Shown in pieces: positions 45,445 through 56,819 of a stretch of 64,000 bases of DNA; within the stretch, counting starts at the first letter, position 1, and each line of letters opens with the position of its first letter. The position numbers and the translations under genes are program-made. The stretch lies in NCBI GenBank assembly GCA_008638375.1, contig CM018035.1, forward strand, positions 22,116,307 through 22,180,306, read 5' to 3'. The notes below the pieces were generated by a model, which saw only the letters and a list, made by a program, of their open reading frames with translations, was not told the origin of the DNA and ran no database searches. Origin of the DNA: Nyssa sinensis (taxonomy: Eukaryota > Streptophyta > Magnoliopsida > Cornales > Nyssaceae).

Positions 45445-46880
45445 CCTTCGTATCCGTTTAAAAAATAAAATCAGAGTCATGTAGTGTTAGGACCAAGGGT
45501 CCTTTATTGTAATTAGCTAATCCAAATTGAAAAAATGTGATTTGGTTGTAATTGTAACATAGTCCTAGGCTTAGAGTCTCTCAAGCCCCCATTCTACACT
45601 AAAAAGGTCCAAGCTTCATTGTCATGCACGTCATTCGGCCGCCTTGGGTCGTGAAGGGTATTTTGGATATTTACGACTTTTGTAATGATTTAGATCTCAC
45701 ACACTCACACATATCATGCATTGCATATTGTATATATCATTTTTCATTGTGTGTGTTGGTGTTTTGCTTTGTGAAACAATTTTTCCTAAATTCAACTTTG
45801 GAAAACCTTGTGTTTACTCTTAGGAAAATTGGCTTCATAATGCAAGAAAGACCAATAATACCCTTAAAATGATGAGATTACTAATTACAAGTATGGTTAA
45901 TTTTAAAAGGGTATAGTTGTAAATTAATATAAAATCATTTTCTTTCTTTTCTTTCCTCTATCATTTCCAAACATGATGGGCGGATTATACTATTCGCTCA
46001 TCTTATCTCCCCTTATTAGCTATCCAACTATGAAGGAGGTATTTATTACCCTCTCATCTCCTCTCCTTCATAACTAAAGTTCTCCTCTCATTTTCTCTTC
46101 CTCCAACATATCCAAATGAATGGTAAAAGATTACAAATATTTTTTATATTTCGGATTAATTTATATTTTAGTTCTATAGGAATTTTAATTACTTTTATAT
46201 TTACTAAATTGAAAATGAATAGAAGTCTAACAAAAGTAAGAACCCCAAACCACAAAAATTCTAAACAACAATAAATTAGTAATGATTTAGATGTGCTACT
46301 CAGTGAATGTAATTAGACAATATCTAGAGTGAAAATTATATACGTTGTTATCAAATTTATGTAATAAGACACCTTTGGTTTTTTTCCAGTTAGACTTTCC
46401 TCGTTAAAATTAAGGCTAATTAGCCTTGGGTCCCTAAACAACTTGCTATATTATTATAAGATCCATGGATATTTCCAATTTAAGGTGAAGGACTTGGTTG
46501 TTTTTATTTTTAAGCTCAGATTCATACCTGATAACATGTCACTTGTAGTGTTTTTAGTAACGACACTTATATCCCAATAACACATCCGTCCAAAATAGAA
46601 ACCCCCAAATAACATATCCATCTAAAATAGAAAACCTCCAAATTGAAGAAACCCTCGCACAGCTCTCTCTTACTTGCCCCAATTCGTAATCCTCCATTGT
46701 TGATCTAGTAAAGGTGAATAAAACTCTCACTTAATCACTTATCCCTTTTATCTCACTCTCACATTCCTCCATATCTCTCCACACCACTTATCCTTCTAAC
46801 ATTTCTCTAACCCAATCACCACTACCAACTATATCTACGACTAATTCATTGTAGTCTCCAACAAAACAGTGAGTGGTTTG

Positions 46881-46922
<42 letters not shown>

Positions 46923-47161
46923 GTGGGAAAGAGACAGAACTCTTGTTGATGATAATTGAGTTTGCAATGATGATGGAAATGATGTTCTATGATATGCTGA
47001 AGATGTTAGTGGTGGTGGTCCTCTATGATGGTTGGCTATGGCTTGGTGGTGATGGAGGGTGGTTCTATGGTGGCAGTGACGCATTGAGGTTAAACTAGAG
47101 GTACAATCATGATTGCTTTGTGAAATTATATATTGGTCTCACAAAATATAAAATCTTACAG

Positions 47162-47495
47162 TCTCTCCCTTTCATTCTTTCATTGATTCTTTTTCACATT
47201 TTTTTAAGTGGAGAGACACATCTTGTCAGCCTCTTTGTAATCTAAGCCCCTCTTTGCAATTATAATTTGTGCTAAAATGTGTGTATTCATAAAGCAATGT
47301 AAGCGTAAAATTTTATCCTTTCATTGCTCTCTCCTTTTCACTGATTCTTTTTCACTTTGTTTTTAGCAGTGAGACCTGTCTTGTCAGCCTCCTTGCAATC
47401 TAAGCCCCTCATTCCAATTATAATTTATGTTAAAATGTGTTTATTCATAAATTAGTGCAAGTGTAAAATTTCACACTTTCATTACTTTTATGTCT
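47162..47495. repeat. Direct tandem duplication, about 167-bp unit
   Basis: CATTGATTCTTTTTCAC ... CTTGTCAGCCTC ... AATCTAAGCCCCTC ... ATTCATAAA occurs twice in the same order, starting at about 47162 and 47329, with roughly 10-15% differences by eye. Confidence 0.85.
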
Positions 47496-48282
47496 AAACT
47501 AATTTTTTGTTGTTATAATTTTTACTATCTTAAAACTCTTTTTGACATCCAAAATGCAACTCAAAAAACTAAATAAAACTGGTAACAAACAAGAAATTTA
47601 TAGCAAAATTAAAAATTTCACTACCTTCTTTTTAAAATTTGAAACTTTACAGTTTAAGAAACAATTCTTTTCCTTCAAAATTTCATATTACATATGGATC
47701 TTGTTTCATTAATTAATTTTTTTTTAAAATTGACATTTACTTAATAATTTTATAATTTGTTAAAATGAGTAGTTATTGCAATTTCAATTTCTTAAATTTA
47801 TCAAATTAGTATATTCTAATTGGATTGTAATTAACTTAAATCATGGTTAATTGATTTTGAATGTTGATTTTGCATTATTATTTTAATTGTATTGGAATTC
47901 TAATTAATTAGAATTATATTTTTTTAATTCTTTAAAAAATTGCTAATTAGAAAATATCCTTTCTTTAATTTGAATACAATTCAATTAAGAAAAAAAGTTA
48001 TTTTTATTTTAAATTTATTTCTCATATTTATATTTATTTTTAAAACAGTCGTGTTGTACTAGGTAGAACATTTACAATGGACCAGTTATCTAATAGATGT
48101 TAGTTAATAAGTAGAAAAAAGTTACTCTAATGAACAACTTATCTCTCATCACATGATAAAGAAATGGAGAAATGGTTAATGTCATAGTGACAAAACAAAT
48201 ACATCTTTAATCTTTTTGTGAAATACTAGAGGGCGAAAGGAAAAAGAGAAAAGAAGGAGAAAGGATGTCAGACAATAAAAAA

Positions 48283-48412
48283 GATGTGGAATCTGGATAA
48301 ATGAAGGGTTTAACATATCTATTAGAAAATGATAGTTTCGTTAAAATAGATGTGGAATATGGATAAATGAAGGATTTAACATATCCATTAGAAAAGAAAA
48401 TTTTTGTTAAAA
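48283..48412. repeat. Direct tandem duplication, 66-bp unit
   Basis: GATGTGGAATCTGGATAAAT at 48283 recurs as GATGTGGAATATGGATAAAT at 48349. Both are followed by GAAGG.TTTAACATAT and a TTAGAAAA block. Confidence 0.9.
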
Positions 48413-48933
48413 TTAGGTTATGATACCAATTTGATTTATTAGATTGAAGTTAAATTAAAGGCGCTGTTGAATATGCTATTTGAATTTAGCATTCCCCTTT
48501 CAAATAATTTTGCTCGAAGAGAAGAAGGCACGCGTCTCGCATCCTGCCTTCTCTCATTTGGTTTTTCTTGAATTTTTATTACATGTGAAAATTGTAAAAT
48601 TACGCTCATATCCTTTCGAAGGTTCTGCCAATTTTTCGAATAAGGGACCCTTTGTCATTTCACCAATTCACAGGGTTGAGGGGGGGTAGGGGGAGATAAT
48701 TGGAAATTAACCTTTTATTTAATTAGCGTGTCATAAACGGGTTGGATAATGAGAAATTGGTCAATTTAGCGGATCAATACGGATTGAATATGAATATTTG
48801 ACGAGTTGAGAATGAAAAAAAATAAAATAGTATAAGAATATATATATATATATAAATATCTCCATTTGGGAAATAACAAAATAGTAAAACCTATATCATG
48901 GATTATAAAATAAAATTAATATTTAGAGAATAT

Positions 48934-49302
48934 TGATGTTGCTCTTTTATGATCAGAAGGGTCTCCTATCCTTCGCTACCTGTCAAGAATTCGAGATCAG
49001 AGGGTCACCAGAAAGGTTCTGGTGGTAACCGCTCCGATGATAAAGTCAGTAAAGAAAACAAAGTTATAATTAAAAAGAAGAATTGAACATAGTTAAAAGC
49101 ATACCTTACAGTCTTATTTATAGGTTGTAGATCTCCTAAGTTGAATAGGATTCGGAGCCATAAAAGTAGGGATTTGAAGATATCTGAAAATAGTAGTTGC
49201 CATATTGAACTTTGTTTCCTTATTCTGAGATCGGTAGGATATGGAAGGCGATATTATGTTATGAACCACATACCTCTGAACCCCCCATGCCTATGTGATC
49301 TA
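48934..49302 (-). repeat. 3' LTR of the Tat-like element, truncated
   Basis: Matches 52241-52610 and 53682-54050. Homology stops at CTATGTGATCT (49302), where RNase H coding sequence begins. The first 90 or so bp of the LTR (minus orientation) are lost in the deletion. Confidence 0.85.
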
Positions 49303-49990
49303 ACGGCTTTTTCGGTTACGATCCCATTAAAGGACTGAAGTATTATACCTACTCTAGAGCCTTTGTCGGTAGATGAACCATCGGTGTAAAGTAGCCATAC
49401 TGAAGTGTCTGAAGTGGCTTGAGCTTTCGAATACAGTGTTCTAGTGAACTCTTTTACAAAGTCTGCGAATACCTAGCCTTTGATAGCAGTCCGCGGTATA
49501 TAAGATATGTCAAATTCTTCAAATTTTATTAACCATTTGACCAGTCGTCCTGAAACTTCTACTTTATGAAGGACTGATTTTAAGGGATAGGATTAGGAAT
49601 TATGATAGGATGGGCTTGAAAGTATGGTTTGAGCTTTCAAGCAGATACCGCCAAGGCTAAGGCCAATTTTTTTTATTTCGAAGTACCTCGTTTCGGTGTC
49701 TAGAAGTACCTTGTTGATGTAAAAGATAGGCTTTTAAGTTCCTTTATCTCCTCTGATTAACGCAGAGCTGATGGCACTTTCTAATACTGCTAAGTACAGG
49801 AATAGTTTTTCCTCTGGCACTGGTTTTAAAAAGACTTCGGGGGGAGGCTAAGTATCGATTGAGTTTTTGGAAGGCTTCTTCAAATTCAGAGGTTCATTCT
49901 AGGACCTTACTCCCCCCCTTCAAGGCTTTAAAGAATGGGAGGCACCAATCCGTAGATTTAAAGATAAACCTATTCAGTGCTGCTATCCTT
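49303..49990 (-). pseudogene. RNase H region of the Tat-like element
   Basis: On the minus strand: GRLVKWLIKFEEFDISYIPR (about 49548-49489), FADFVKEFTRTLYSKAQ, then WLLYTDGSSTDKGSRVGIIL (about 49400-49341), the RNase H start typical of Tat/Ogre elements. It is followed by FNGIVTEKAV and cut at the LTR junction. The upstream part (49560-49990) is the RT-RNase H connection, with several stops. Confidence 0.75.
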
Positions 49991-50560
49991 CCATTCAGGC
50001 CTTGGATATCTTTCTTAGTTTTAGGTTATTCTATATCAATCAGAGCTTTGATCTGTGAGGGATCTGCCTCAATTCCTCTTTGGGAAACTAGAAAACCCAA
50101 GAATTTCCCTTCTGTGATCCCAAAAGTACATGTTAAAGGGTTTAGCTTCATTCTATGTTTCCTTAGGATAATGAACGTCTGGCTCAAGTGCTGGATGTGG
50201 TCGCCCTTTCGAACACTTTTGACAAGCATATCGTCGATGTAAACTTCCATTGTATCCCCAATTTAGGGGCCAAACATTCTATTTACAAGCTTTTGGTACA
50301 TAACTCTAGCGTTTTTTAAATCGAATGACATCACTCTATAACAATAGAGACCTCGTTTTGATATGAAGGTTGTTTTCTCCTGTCTAGAGGATACATTTGA
50401 ATTTGATTGTATTCAAAGTAAGCATCCATAAAGCTCATAAACTCCTGACTTGCCGTGGCATTAATAAGTTGATCAATTCTGGGAAGAGGAAAGTTGTCCT
50501 TGGGACAAGCTTTATTTAGGTCGGTATAGTCAACGTAGACCCTCCATTTCTGGGAAGAGG
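49991..50560 (-). pseudogene. Reverse transcriptase fragment of the Tat-like element
   Basis: On the minus strand: WRVYVDYTDLNKACPKDNFP and LPRIDQLINATASQEFMSFM, then a frameshift within the SYQNEV region. TTFISKRGLYCYRVMSFDLK and ARVMYQKLVNRMFG follow, then the catalytic VYIDDMLVKS (about 50240) and LNPLTCTFGITEGKFLGFLV. The family has MPFGLKNA where this copy has MSFDLKNA. The N-terminal RT is absent. Confidence 0.85.
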
Positions 50561-52154
50561 AAACTCCTGTCTAGATGCTCTATTTCTTTCTTGAGAGCTC
50601 TGCATTCCTCGGTTGTGTGTTTGTGCTCTTTATGGAAATCATAAAATTTGTTCTGATTTCTTGTGTCAGGGTGGCTTTTTAGTGGTTCTAGCCACCTCAA
50701 GTTTTCATGAGCCTGGATATGGTGGAGTATGTGAGTAAGAAAAACATTCAGAGGGGTGAAAGTCTCATACCTCCCAGAGTTAGAATTGTTTTGGGCTCTG
50801 GGTGTTGTTCTTTTGTCAGGGCTCCTGATCTTCTTCTTGTTAGCATTGTTATCCCTCTTCTGAATTTTCTCATCCTTCTGAGCTTGTTCTTTTGCTTTTT
50901 GAAAAAAGATTTTTATATCTTCAAGATTAATATACTTTCGCGCTCAATCCATGAGTGCTGTCATATCAATGGGGGGATTCTTAGTCAGAAAATCCTGGAA
51001 GCGTCCAAGCCCAAGGCCCGAAGTGAGGGTGACCACTAAGAAGCTTGGATTGCAATCGGCTATTTCTGTGAGCTCAGTGTTAAAACGAGCTATGTATTTC
51101 CGAAGTGATTCTCCCCTTTATTTGCTTTATAGTTATCAAGAATTCTAGTTATTTTCTTAACTTCCTGCTAGTTAAGAATCGGTCAAGAAATAGCCTACTG
51201 AGCTCGTAAAAGTTGCTGATCTATTTTTGGGGGGAATCACTTAATGGCGGTACCCTTGAGGCTTGTCACGAAAGTTCGACACATGAAAGCATTGGTGGAT
51301 CTAAGGAGGGCCATTGTATGTTAATAGTGAGATAGGTGGTCTCTGGGGTCCTCAGACCCATCGTAGAGGGTGAATTTAGGAACAATGAACTTTTTGGGTC
51401 GTTTTTTTGCCATTATGGTAGAGGTAAATGATATGGAGAACCTACTGAGCAATTTACTTAGCTTGTCTTGCTCTAGAAGGGCATGGAACCCTTTGGTTGA
51501 GATCATATGATCCTGAGAGTAAACTATCTCCTTTATCCTCTAAGGGACTTTGGGTAAGACTTGTTGTGTGATCGGTACACGTTGTTGATCTTGTCCTGTA
51601 CCTCCAGATCCTCAATTCAAGGGAGGAATTTATCCGTTGTTAGTAGGAGGATGTTGCCCTCCCAAGACTGGGGGGACGGGAGTCTTGGGAGGCTGGAATT
51701 CTTATGACACTGGATTGGCTCTAGAGGCCATTGGAGTTAGAATCCTCGTTCTGCTCTAATGGTGGACAGCTGGATGAATCATGGGCATCCCTCTCCATAC
51801 AGTTGTTGACATTTGGGGATCAGCCCCCATATGAGCCGTACCATGGGGGTGTACCGATCGTAAGTGAGGCAATCCCTTATTGGGAGATCCTTCATCCATA
51901 GTGATGGTAGGAGGCTGAAGCCCTCCGTGAACAACATTAGTAGGAGGAGAAAGAGGGTTGTTCCACTAGCTCTGGGCCAGTGAAGCTAGAGCTTCTGACA
52001 TGGTACTGAGTTATTCCTGCATCTGATCAAACAGTCGTTAAATCCGATTAAGCTGTTGTTGTAAATGATTGGGTGTTTGTCCCCTTCTTCTTCTAACAAG
52101 AAACTGATTCTGAGGGTTTTGGAAATTTTTTCTAGAAAGAAGGCTGGCAGCCAT
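50561..52154 (-). pseudogene. gag relic of the Tat-like element
   Basis: On the minus strand from ATG at 52154: MAASLLSRKNFQNPQNQFLV, RRRRGQTPNHLQQQLNRI, then stops. The gag core lies at about 51400-51200: KKFIVPKFTLYDGSEDPRDH, HTMALLRSTNAF, FVTSLKGTAIK. The C-terminal His/Cys segment NKFYDFHKEHKHTTEECRAL (about 50650-50591) is typical of Tat/Ogre gag. Many stops are present. After KKEIEHL the sequence jumps into RT, so protease has been deleted. Confidence 0.8.
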
Positions 52155-52217
52155 TGTCTTTTGAAGAAAAAGTCGAAAGATTTGTTGTTTTGAAGAAAAG
52201 ATAGCAAAAACGATTGT

Positions 52218-52240
52218 CGCTCCCACAGACGATGCCAAAC
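52218..52240 (-). promoter_or_regulatory. Putative primer binding region of the Tat-like element
   Basis: Directly inside the 5' LTR on the minus strand: GTTTGGCATCGTCTGTGGGA. Similar TTGGCRYCGTCTGTGGG strings follow the 5' LTR of many Tat-group elements. The tRNA cannot be named with certainty. Confidence 0.5.
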
Positions 52241-52700
52241 TGATGTTACTCCTTTATGATCAAAAGAGTCTTTCGTCCTTTGCTACCTGTCAAGAATTCG
52301 AGATCAGAGGGTTACTAGAAAGGCTCCGGTGGTAGACACTCCGATAATAAAGTCAGTAAAGAAAACAAAGCTATAATTGAAAAGAAAAATTGAACATATG
52401 TTGAAAGCGTACCTTATCGTATTATTTATAGGTTGCAGATCTCCTAAGTTGAATAGGATTATGAACCACAAAAGTAGGGATTTGAAGATATTGGAAGATA
52501 GTAGTTGCCATATTGAACTTTGTTTCCTTATTCTAAGGTCGGTAGGATATGGAAGATAGTGCTATGTTCTGATCCACATACTTCTGAACCCCTTATACCT
52601 ATGTGATCTGGATAAAACTATCTTTCTTGATCGGTACCCTGAAGAGCTTTGGACAAACACGTGTCATACTTGAATATGTTCATTACTTTATGGTATATCA
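52241..52700 (-). repeat. 5' LTR of the Tat-like element, 460 bp
   Basis: TGATGTTACTCCTTTATGATC at 52241 to TTTATGGTATATCA at 52700. The termini TGAT...ATCA are inverted. It aligns over its full length with the solo LTR at 53682-54143. Confidence 0.9.
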
Positions 52701-52705
52701 AATAT

Positions 52706-53681
52706 AATTCAGCATCACTATATGTATAAACAAAACACAAATCAGAACCTTGTGATCAAAAGTAAGTTGAATTGATTTTTACTAGGAGCTTTGGATACCA
52801 TTTTTCTCCATAAACAATAGTCGGCGATATTTAAGAAAGACTATTATTATTGATGCCATTATCCCTATGCAAATGACTTTGGTTCCTCCATGTGAAAGAG
52901 GTGATCTCTTCACCACCATTGAATATTTTTCATTAATTTTCTAATTGTATTCTTAACTTAGATCCAAAGTAAAACAACTATTGTAATTATTTAGAAATAA
53001 TGTTTCTTCTATTAGGGTAAAAAAAAAATAACGAGTTGGAATCGGGTTGATCCGACCTGTATGTGATCCAACTCATATTTGATCCGTTTAATTACGGGTC
53101 AAATATGGGTTCAACCAGTTTTGACCCAACCCGTTTTCAACCCGCCTAACTTGCCCATTTTGTCAAGTCTAATATTCATATTTGATATGTAGAATCAAAG
53201 TAATATATTTTTATTTGGAAAAAAATAAAAATGTTAATTAATTAATTTTTATTTCTAATGGTAAGAAATAAATTAAAGTAGTCATTTAATTAAATTTCAA
53301 AAGAATATTAATATAAAGAATCAAGTTCAATAATTAACTTTGATAGTTTCCTATACAAGTTCGAAGGAGACTTCATTTTCTGAAACATCATTTATTGTAT
53401 GCGTGTCTGTGTACATACATGTTTGTGTGTAAATATTGAATAGAAGTCTAATTTTATTAATAAGACCCCATAAAGACTTTAACAAAAATTTAATTCGATT
53501 AAAAGAGCTTTATTTCATAATTTTTTGTATTGCTTAGTTTATATTTTATAAATTCTATTAAAATTACTCAATTATTAGATTGTATAAGAACTCTATTATT
53601 AGAATTTTATTAAACATATATATATATATATATCTATCCGTTTAAACACTATTATAATTTTATATTACAAAAATATATATA
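52706..53681. other. AT-rich DNA between Tat-family LTRs
   Basis: No coding potential. It includes a run of GGGTC/GACCC-like strings (53030-53160), A/T-rich stretches and an (AT)n run (53618-53635). Confidence 0.6.
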
Positions 53682-54143
53682 TGATGTTGCTCCTTTATGA
53701 TCAGAAGGGCCTTCTGTCTTTCGCTACTTGTTAAGAATTCGGGATCAGAGGGTCACCAGGAAGGTTCTGGTGGCAGTCGTTTCGATGATAAAATCAGTAA
53801 AAAAAAACAAAGCTATAATTGAAAAGAAGAATTGAACATATGTTAAAAGCGTACCTTATGGTCTTATTTATAGGTTGTAGATCTCCTAAGTTGAATAAAA
53901 TTAGGAGTTATACAAGTAGGGATTTGAAGATATCCGAATATAGTAGTTATCATATTGAACTTTGTTTCCTTATTCTGAGGTCGGTAGGATATGGAAGGCG
54001 GTGCTATATTCTGAACCACATACCTCTGAACCCCCCATGCTTGTGTGATCTGGATAAAACTATCTTTCTTGATCTGTACCTTAAAGAACTCTGTACAGAC
54101 ATGTGTCATGCTTTGAATATGTTCGTTACTTTATGGTATATCA
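53682..54143 (-). mobile_element. Solo LTR of the Tat-like family, 462 bp
   Basis: TGATGTTGCTCCTTTATGATC to CTTTATGGTATATCA, matching 52241-52700. Flanked by ATATA on both sides (53677-53681, 54144-54148), but this is within AT repeats, so the duplication is weak evidence. No internal sequence. Confidence 0.85.
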
Positions 54144-54174
<31 letters not shown>

Positions 54175-55690
54175 AATAGATGAAACAAAACATTAAAAAT
54201 ATTTATACAGTATATGTATCTATAGAGTTTTATTGTATATTTTAATATTAAATATTTTTTTTTATATATTTTTATTAACTTTTTTTAAATTTCATTTGGA
54301 GTAGTTGTTTTAGGCCTCCAATTGTCTTGAGTCAATCTTGGCCTTTCACCGCCATAATTCTCTCGTGCCACTGAGCTCTGGCGTTCACAACTTCCATCAT
54401 CATTAATAATCAACAAGCATAACTACTATATGTGTTTAATAGACATAAAGAGAGAACATGTGAAAAAGACAGAACGATTGAGATGAGATCGTGAAAAATG
54501 GAGTTAGAGTGTCAATTATTACTCAATTCCTTTGTTACCTATTTAAAACTCATTTTTAATCTATTTTTTTACTTATATAATAGGTTCATTTTCTCATACA
54601 ACCCATATTTAACTCATTTTAAATTAGATATTCAAAACTCATTAACACAAATTTAGACAAGTTCACGAGTTTGGATAAATTTTCCACTCCTACGATTATT
54701 ATTATTGAGGTTTGTTAGGCCATTTCAAATAGTGACTCAAACTCAAATCCAAATTTTACTTAAAATTTGAGTAAAATATGAATTTGAATTTGATGTTCTC
54801 TAATGGTTACTTAATTTTTTACTCAAATCTTTTTTAAAAATTTCTACCTTATCCCAAAAGCTATTTTATGTCATTTCCCTTCACAAATCATTTTTCATCT
54901 TCCTTTTCCTTCCTAACCTCTTTCACTCTTAATTTTCATTCCCTCTCACGCAAATACCTTCTACTTCTCCATTCCTCGCTTTCTCACTCAAATACGTCTC
55001 TGCTTCTCCTCTATCCGTCCCTCCCTTTTTCACGCAAAGTCTTTAGGGTTGTCGTGCTCGATTTCTACTGTCAGTTACCTCTGTCGACCGCTGCTTGCTC
55101 GACCATGTTTGAAGATATTTCCAAATCGACTATTCTGCTTCTCCATCAACCCATCCCTCCATCCCTTTCTCTTTCACGACTCTCACTTCACAGAGAAACC
55201 CTAATGGTTGTAGGGCTAGCAAACAGAAACCCTAATGGTTTCAGGAAGCATGCATTTCCCCCATATTTATTAACTTAGAGGGGGAAGTAGCCATCACCGA
55301 TCGTTCTTGCCATCACCGATTGAGATACGCCAGGTCTGTTTTCATTTTCTTGATTTTCTTTCTATTTCTTTTCCTTGCATTTTCCTTTCATTTTCTATCT
55401 GAGGTGAGATTAGGTAGGAAAAAAAAATAACCGTTAAAAATTTAGTTTTGTGAACAATAGTGCACTGATTTGAGTTTGCATTTGTATAAAAATTAATTTG
55501 ATATAGGTTTAAGTTTAAGATTGAAGAGTCATTTTTATATATTTTAATTCAAATTTAAATTTAGTATGAATTTGTGTCACCGACTCTCAAGCCAAATCAA
55601 CTTATTCTTTTGTGTTTGTGTCAAAAAGAAAATTTCAATTCCGTTCTATTTTTCTCTGGCATTATTACATACAGAAATAGAAAAGCCCCG
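54144..55690. other. Upstream intergenic region of the poly(A) polymerase gene
   Basis: An (AT)n run (54144-54170) is followed by AT-rich DNA and a pyrimidine-rich block (54870-55210). The latter gives a Ser/Leu-rich open frame (54868-55278, plus) with no domain. I treat it as non-coding, though an expressed short ORF cannot be excluded. Promoter elements are expected near 55.5-55.7 kb, but no clear TATA box was identified. Confidence 0.5.
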
Positions 55691-56339
55691 AAAATGATCT
55701 AACAAAAACAGTCTTCCAACGCCATCTCTCCGTAAGTGTCCTTCAACAAAAACATTTACCCCCTTTCTCTCTCTGAACACACATCTCTCTCTCCTAATCC
55801 GATTTGTATATCGTGTTTTACAGGGCGTCTTCCTTCATTTGAAGATTTGTGGCTCCAATTGATCAGTGATAAGCGATAACTATGGCCGAACAACTGTTTC
55901 CAACAACCGGAAAAGCCAGAGAGTTTTGAATTTCCAGTTCTCGTGCGATCTCCATCCGAATTAGGGTTTTGCATGATCATCTATGATAGTTCGTTATTGT
56001 TCAATATTTAGAGTTAGGGTTTGTTCCTAGAATTAAAAAATTGACAAAAAATGAAAGCCCAAGCGGTGTTGTATTTAGTTCTATGTTCATAATATCAAGA
56101 ATTGATTCTAGGTTTAATTTTTTTTCCTGTCTTTCAATTATCCTCCAATTTATGTGTAGTTTTGGGCTCAATCTCAATGGACCTTATGCCCGTTACTGTA
56201 CGAACAATAATTCCATTTTTTTTGGTTTTATAACTTTTCATATTCCTGGTTTTCTGCTTGAGAGCTAGGGAAGAGAAATAAGTGAATTTGTGCATAACAG
56301 ACTTAAATTGTTGGAGAAAATTGTAAAATAAAAGTATAA
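55691..56339 (+). other. Probable 5' leader of the poly(A) polymerase gene
   Basis: C/T-rich, leader-like DNA (CTTTCTCTCTCTGAACAC near 55762). A plausible leader intron has its donor at CCGTAAGT (GT at 55732) and an acceptor such as TGCATAACAG (ends 56300). If this stretch is not spliced out, a 15-codon upstream ORF (55882-55929, MAEQLFPTTGKAREF) would precede the main start. Transcript ends are inferred. Confidence 0.45.
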
Positions 56340-56819
56340 ATGGGTAGCCAAGGGTTTAATAATCGGAATAACGGGCAGCATCTAGGCATTACAGAACCAA
56401 TTTCATTGGGTGGACCCACGGATTATGATGTGATCAAGACTCGCGAACTTGAAAAGGTTTCACATACTTTCCCTCTTTGCCACTCTTCAATTATTAGTCT
56501 TACCTGAGAATGTACTAAAAATGAGAACTTGGGTGTTCAGTTTTTAGCGGATGTGGGATTGTATGAGAGGCAGGAGGAAGCGGTCAGTAGGGAGGAAGTT
56601 CTCGGGAGATTAGACCAGGTTGACTTGTTTTGTCAGTTTTTATTTATTAATGTATTGAGGTTTTTGAATTGCAATGTTTAATGCTGTTCTAGATGTTGCA
56701 AAATTGAACAGATTGTGAAGATTTGGGTGAAAACCATAAGCCGGGCCAAGGGGTTAAATGAACAGCTAGTACAAGAAGCGAATGCCAAGATTTTCACCTT
56801 TGGTTCTTATCGGTTAGGG
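56340..56819 (+). CDS. PAPS: Nuclear poly(A) polymerase, 5' coding exons 1-3 (partial)
   Basis: Three phase-0 exons: 56340-56456 (39 codons), 56541-56618 (26) and 56712-56819 (36). Their introns follow GT-AG, with donors at 56457, 56619 and 56820 and acceptors CAG at 56540 and ACAG at 56711. Exon 1 begins MGSQGFNNRNNGQHLGITEP and ends VIKTRELEK. Exon 2 reads FLADVGLYE and ends EEVLGRLDQ. Exon 3 reads IVKIWVKTISRAKGLNEQLV and ends FTFGSYRLG. This matches the conserved N-terminus of plant nuclear poly(A) polymerases, which add poly(A) to cleaved pre-mRNA 3' ends. FGSYRLG is the start of the nucleotidyltransferase active site. The next exon should begin with a HGPGADID-type catalytic motif, and I do not find it in the remaining 7 kb. 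Either intron 3 is very long and exons continue beyond the window, or the gene is truncated. No stop or frameshift is seen in the three exons. Confidence 0.88.

Larger units (their letters stand above)
45445..48933. other. AT-rich intergenic DNA, no recognised gene
   Basis: Mostly A/T-rich with an (AT)n(GA)n microsatellite at about 46880-46922 and two short tandem duplications listed separately. Open frames such as 45624-45872 (plus) and 46788-47084 (minus, His/Ser-rich over simple repeats) carry no domain I recognise. Confidence 0.6.
48934..52700 (-). mobile_element. Ty3/gypsy element, Tat/Ogre-like, internally deleted, TSD AATAT
   Basis: Flanked by AATAT at 48929-48933 and 52701-52705. On the minus strand the order is 5' LTR (52700-52241), gag, part of RT, part of RNase H, then a 3' LTR lacking its first part (49302-48934). 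RT motifs such as YIDDMLVKS and CPKDNFPLP, and the gag string PKFTLYDGSEDPRDHLSHY, are those of the Tat/Ogre group. Protease, the start of RT, integrase and the 3' non-coding part are missing. The TSD shows that a complete element inserted and was deleted afterwards. Confidence 0.88.

Noticed and set aside
54868..55278. 136-codon Ser/Leu-rich frame upstream of the poly(A) polymerase gene
   Set aside because: The composition follows the C/T-rich DNA. It has no domain, and its position fits upstream regulatory or leader sequence. A weakly expressed ORF cannot be excluded.
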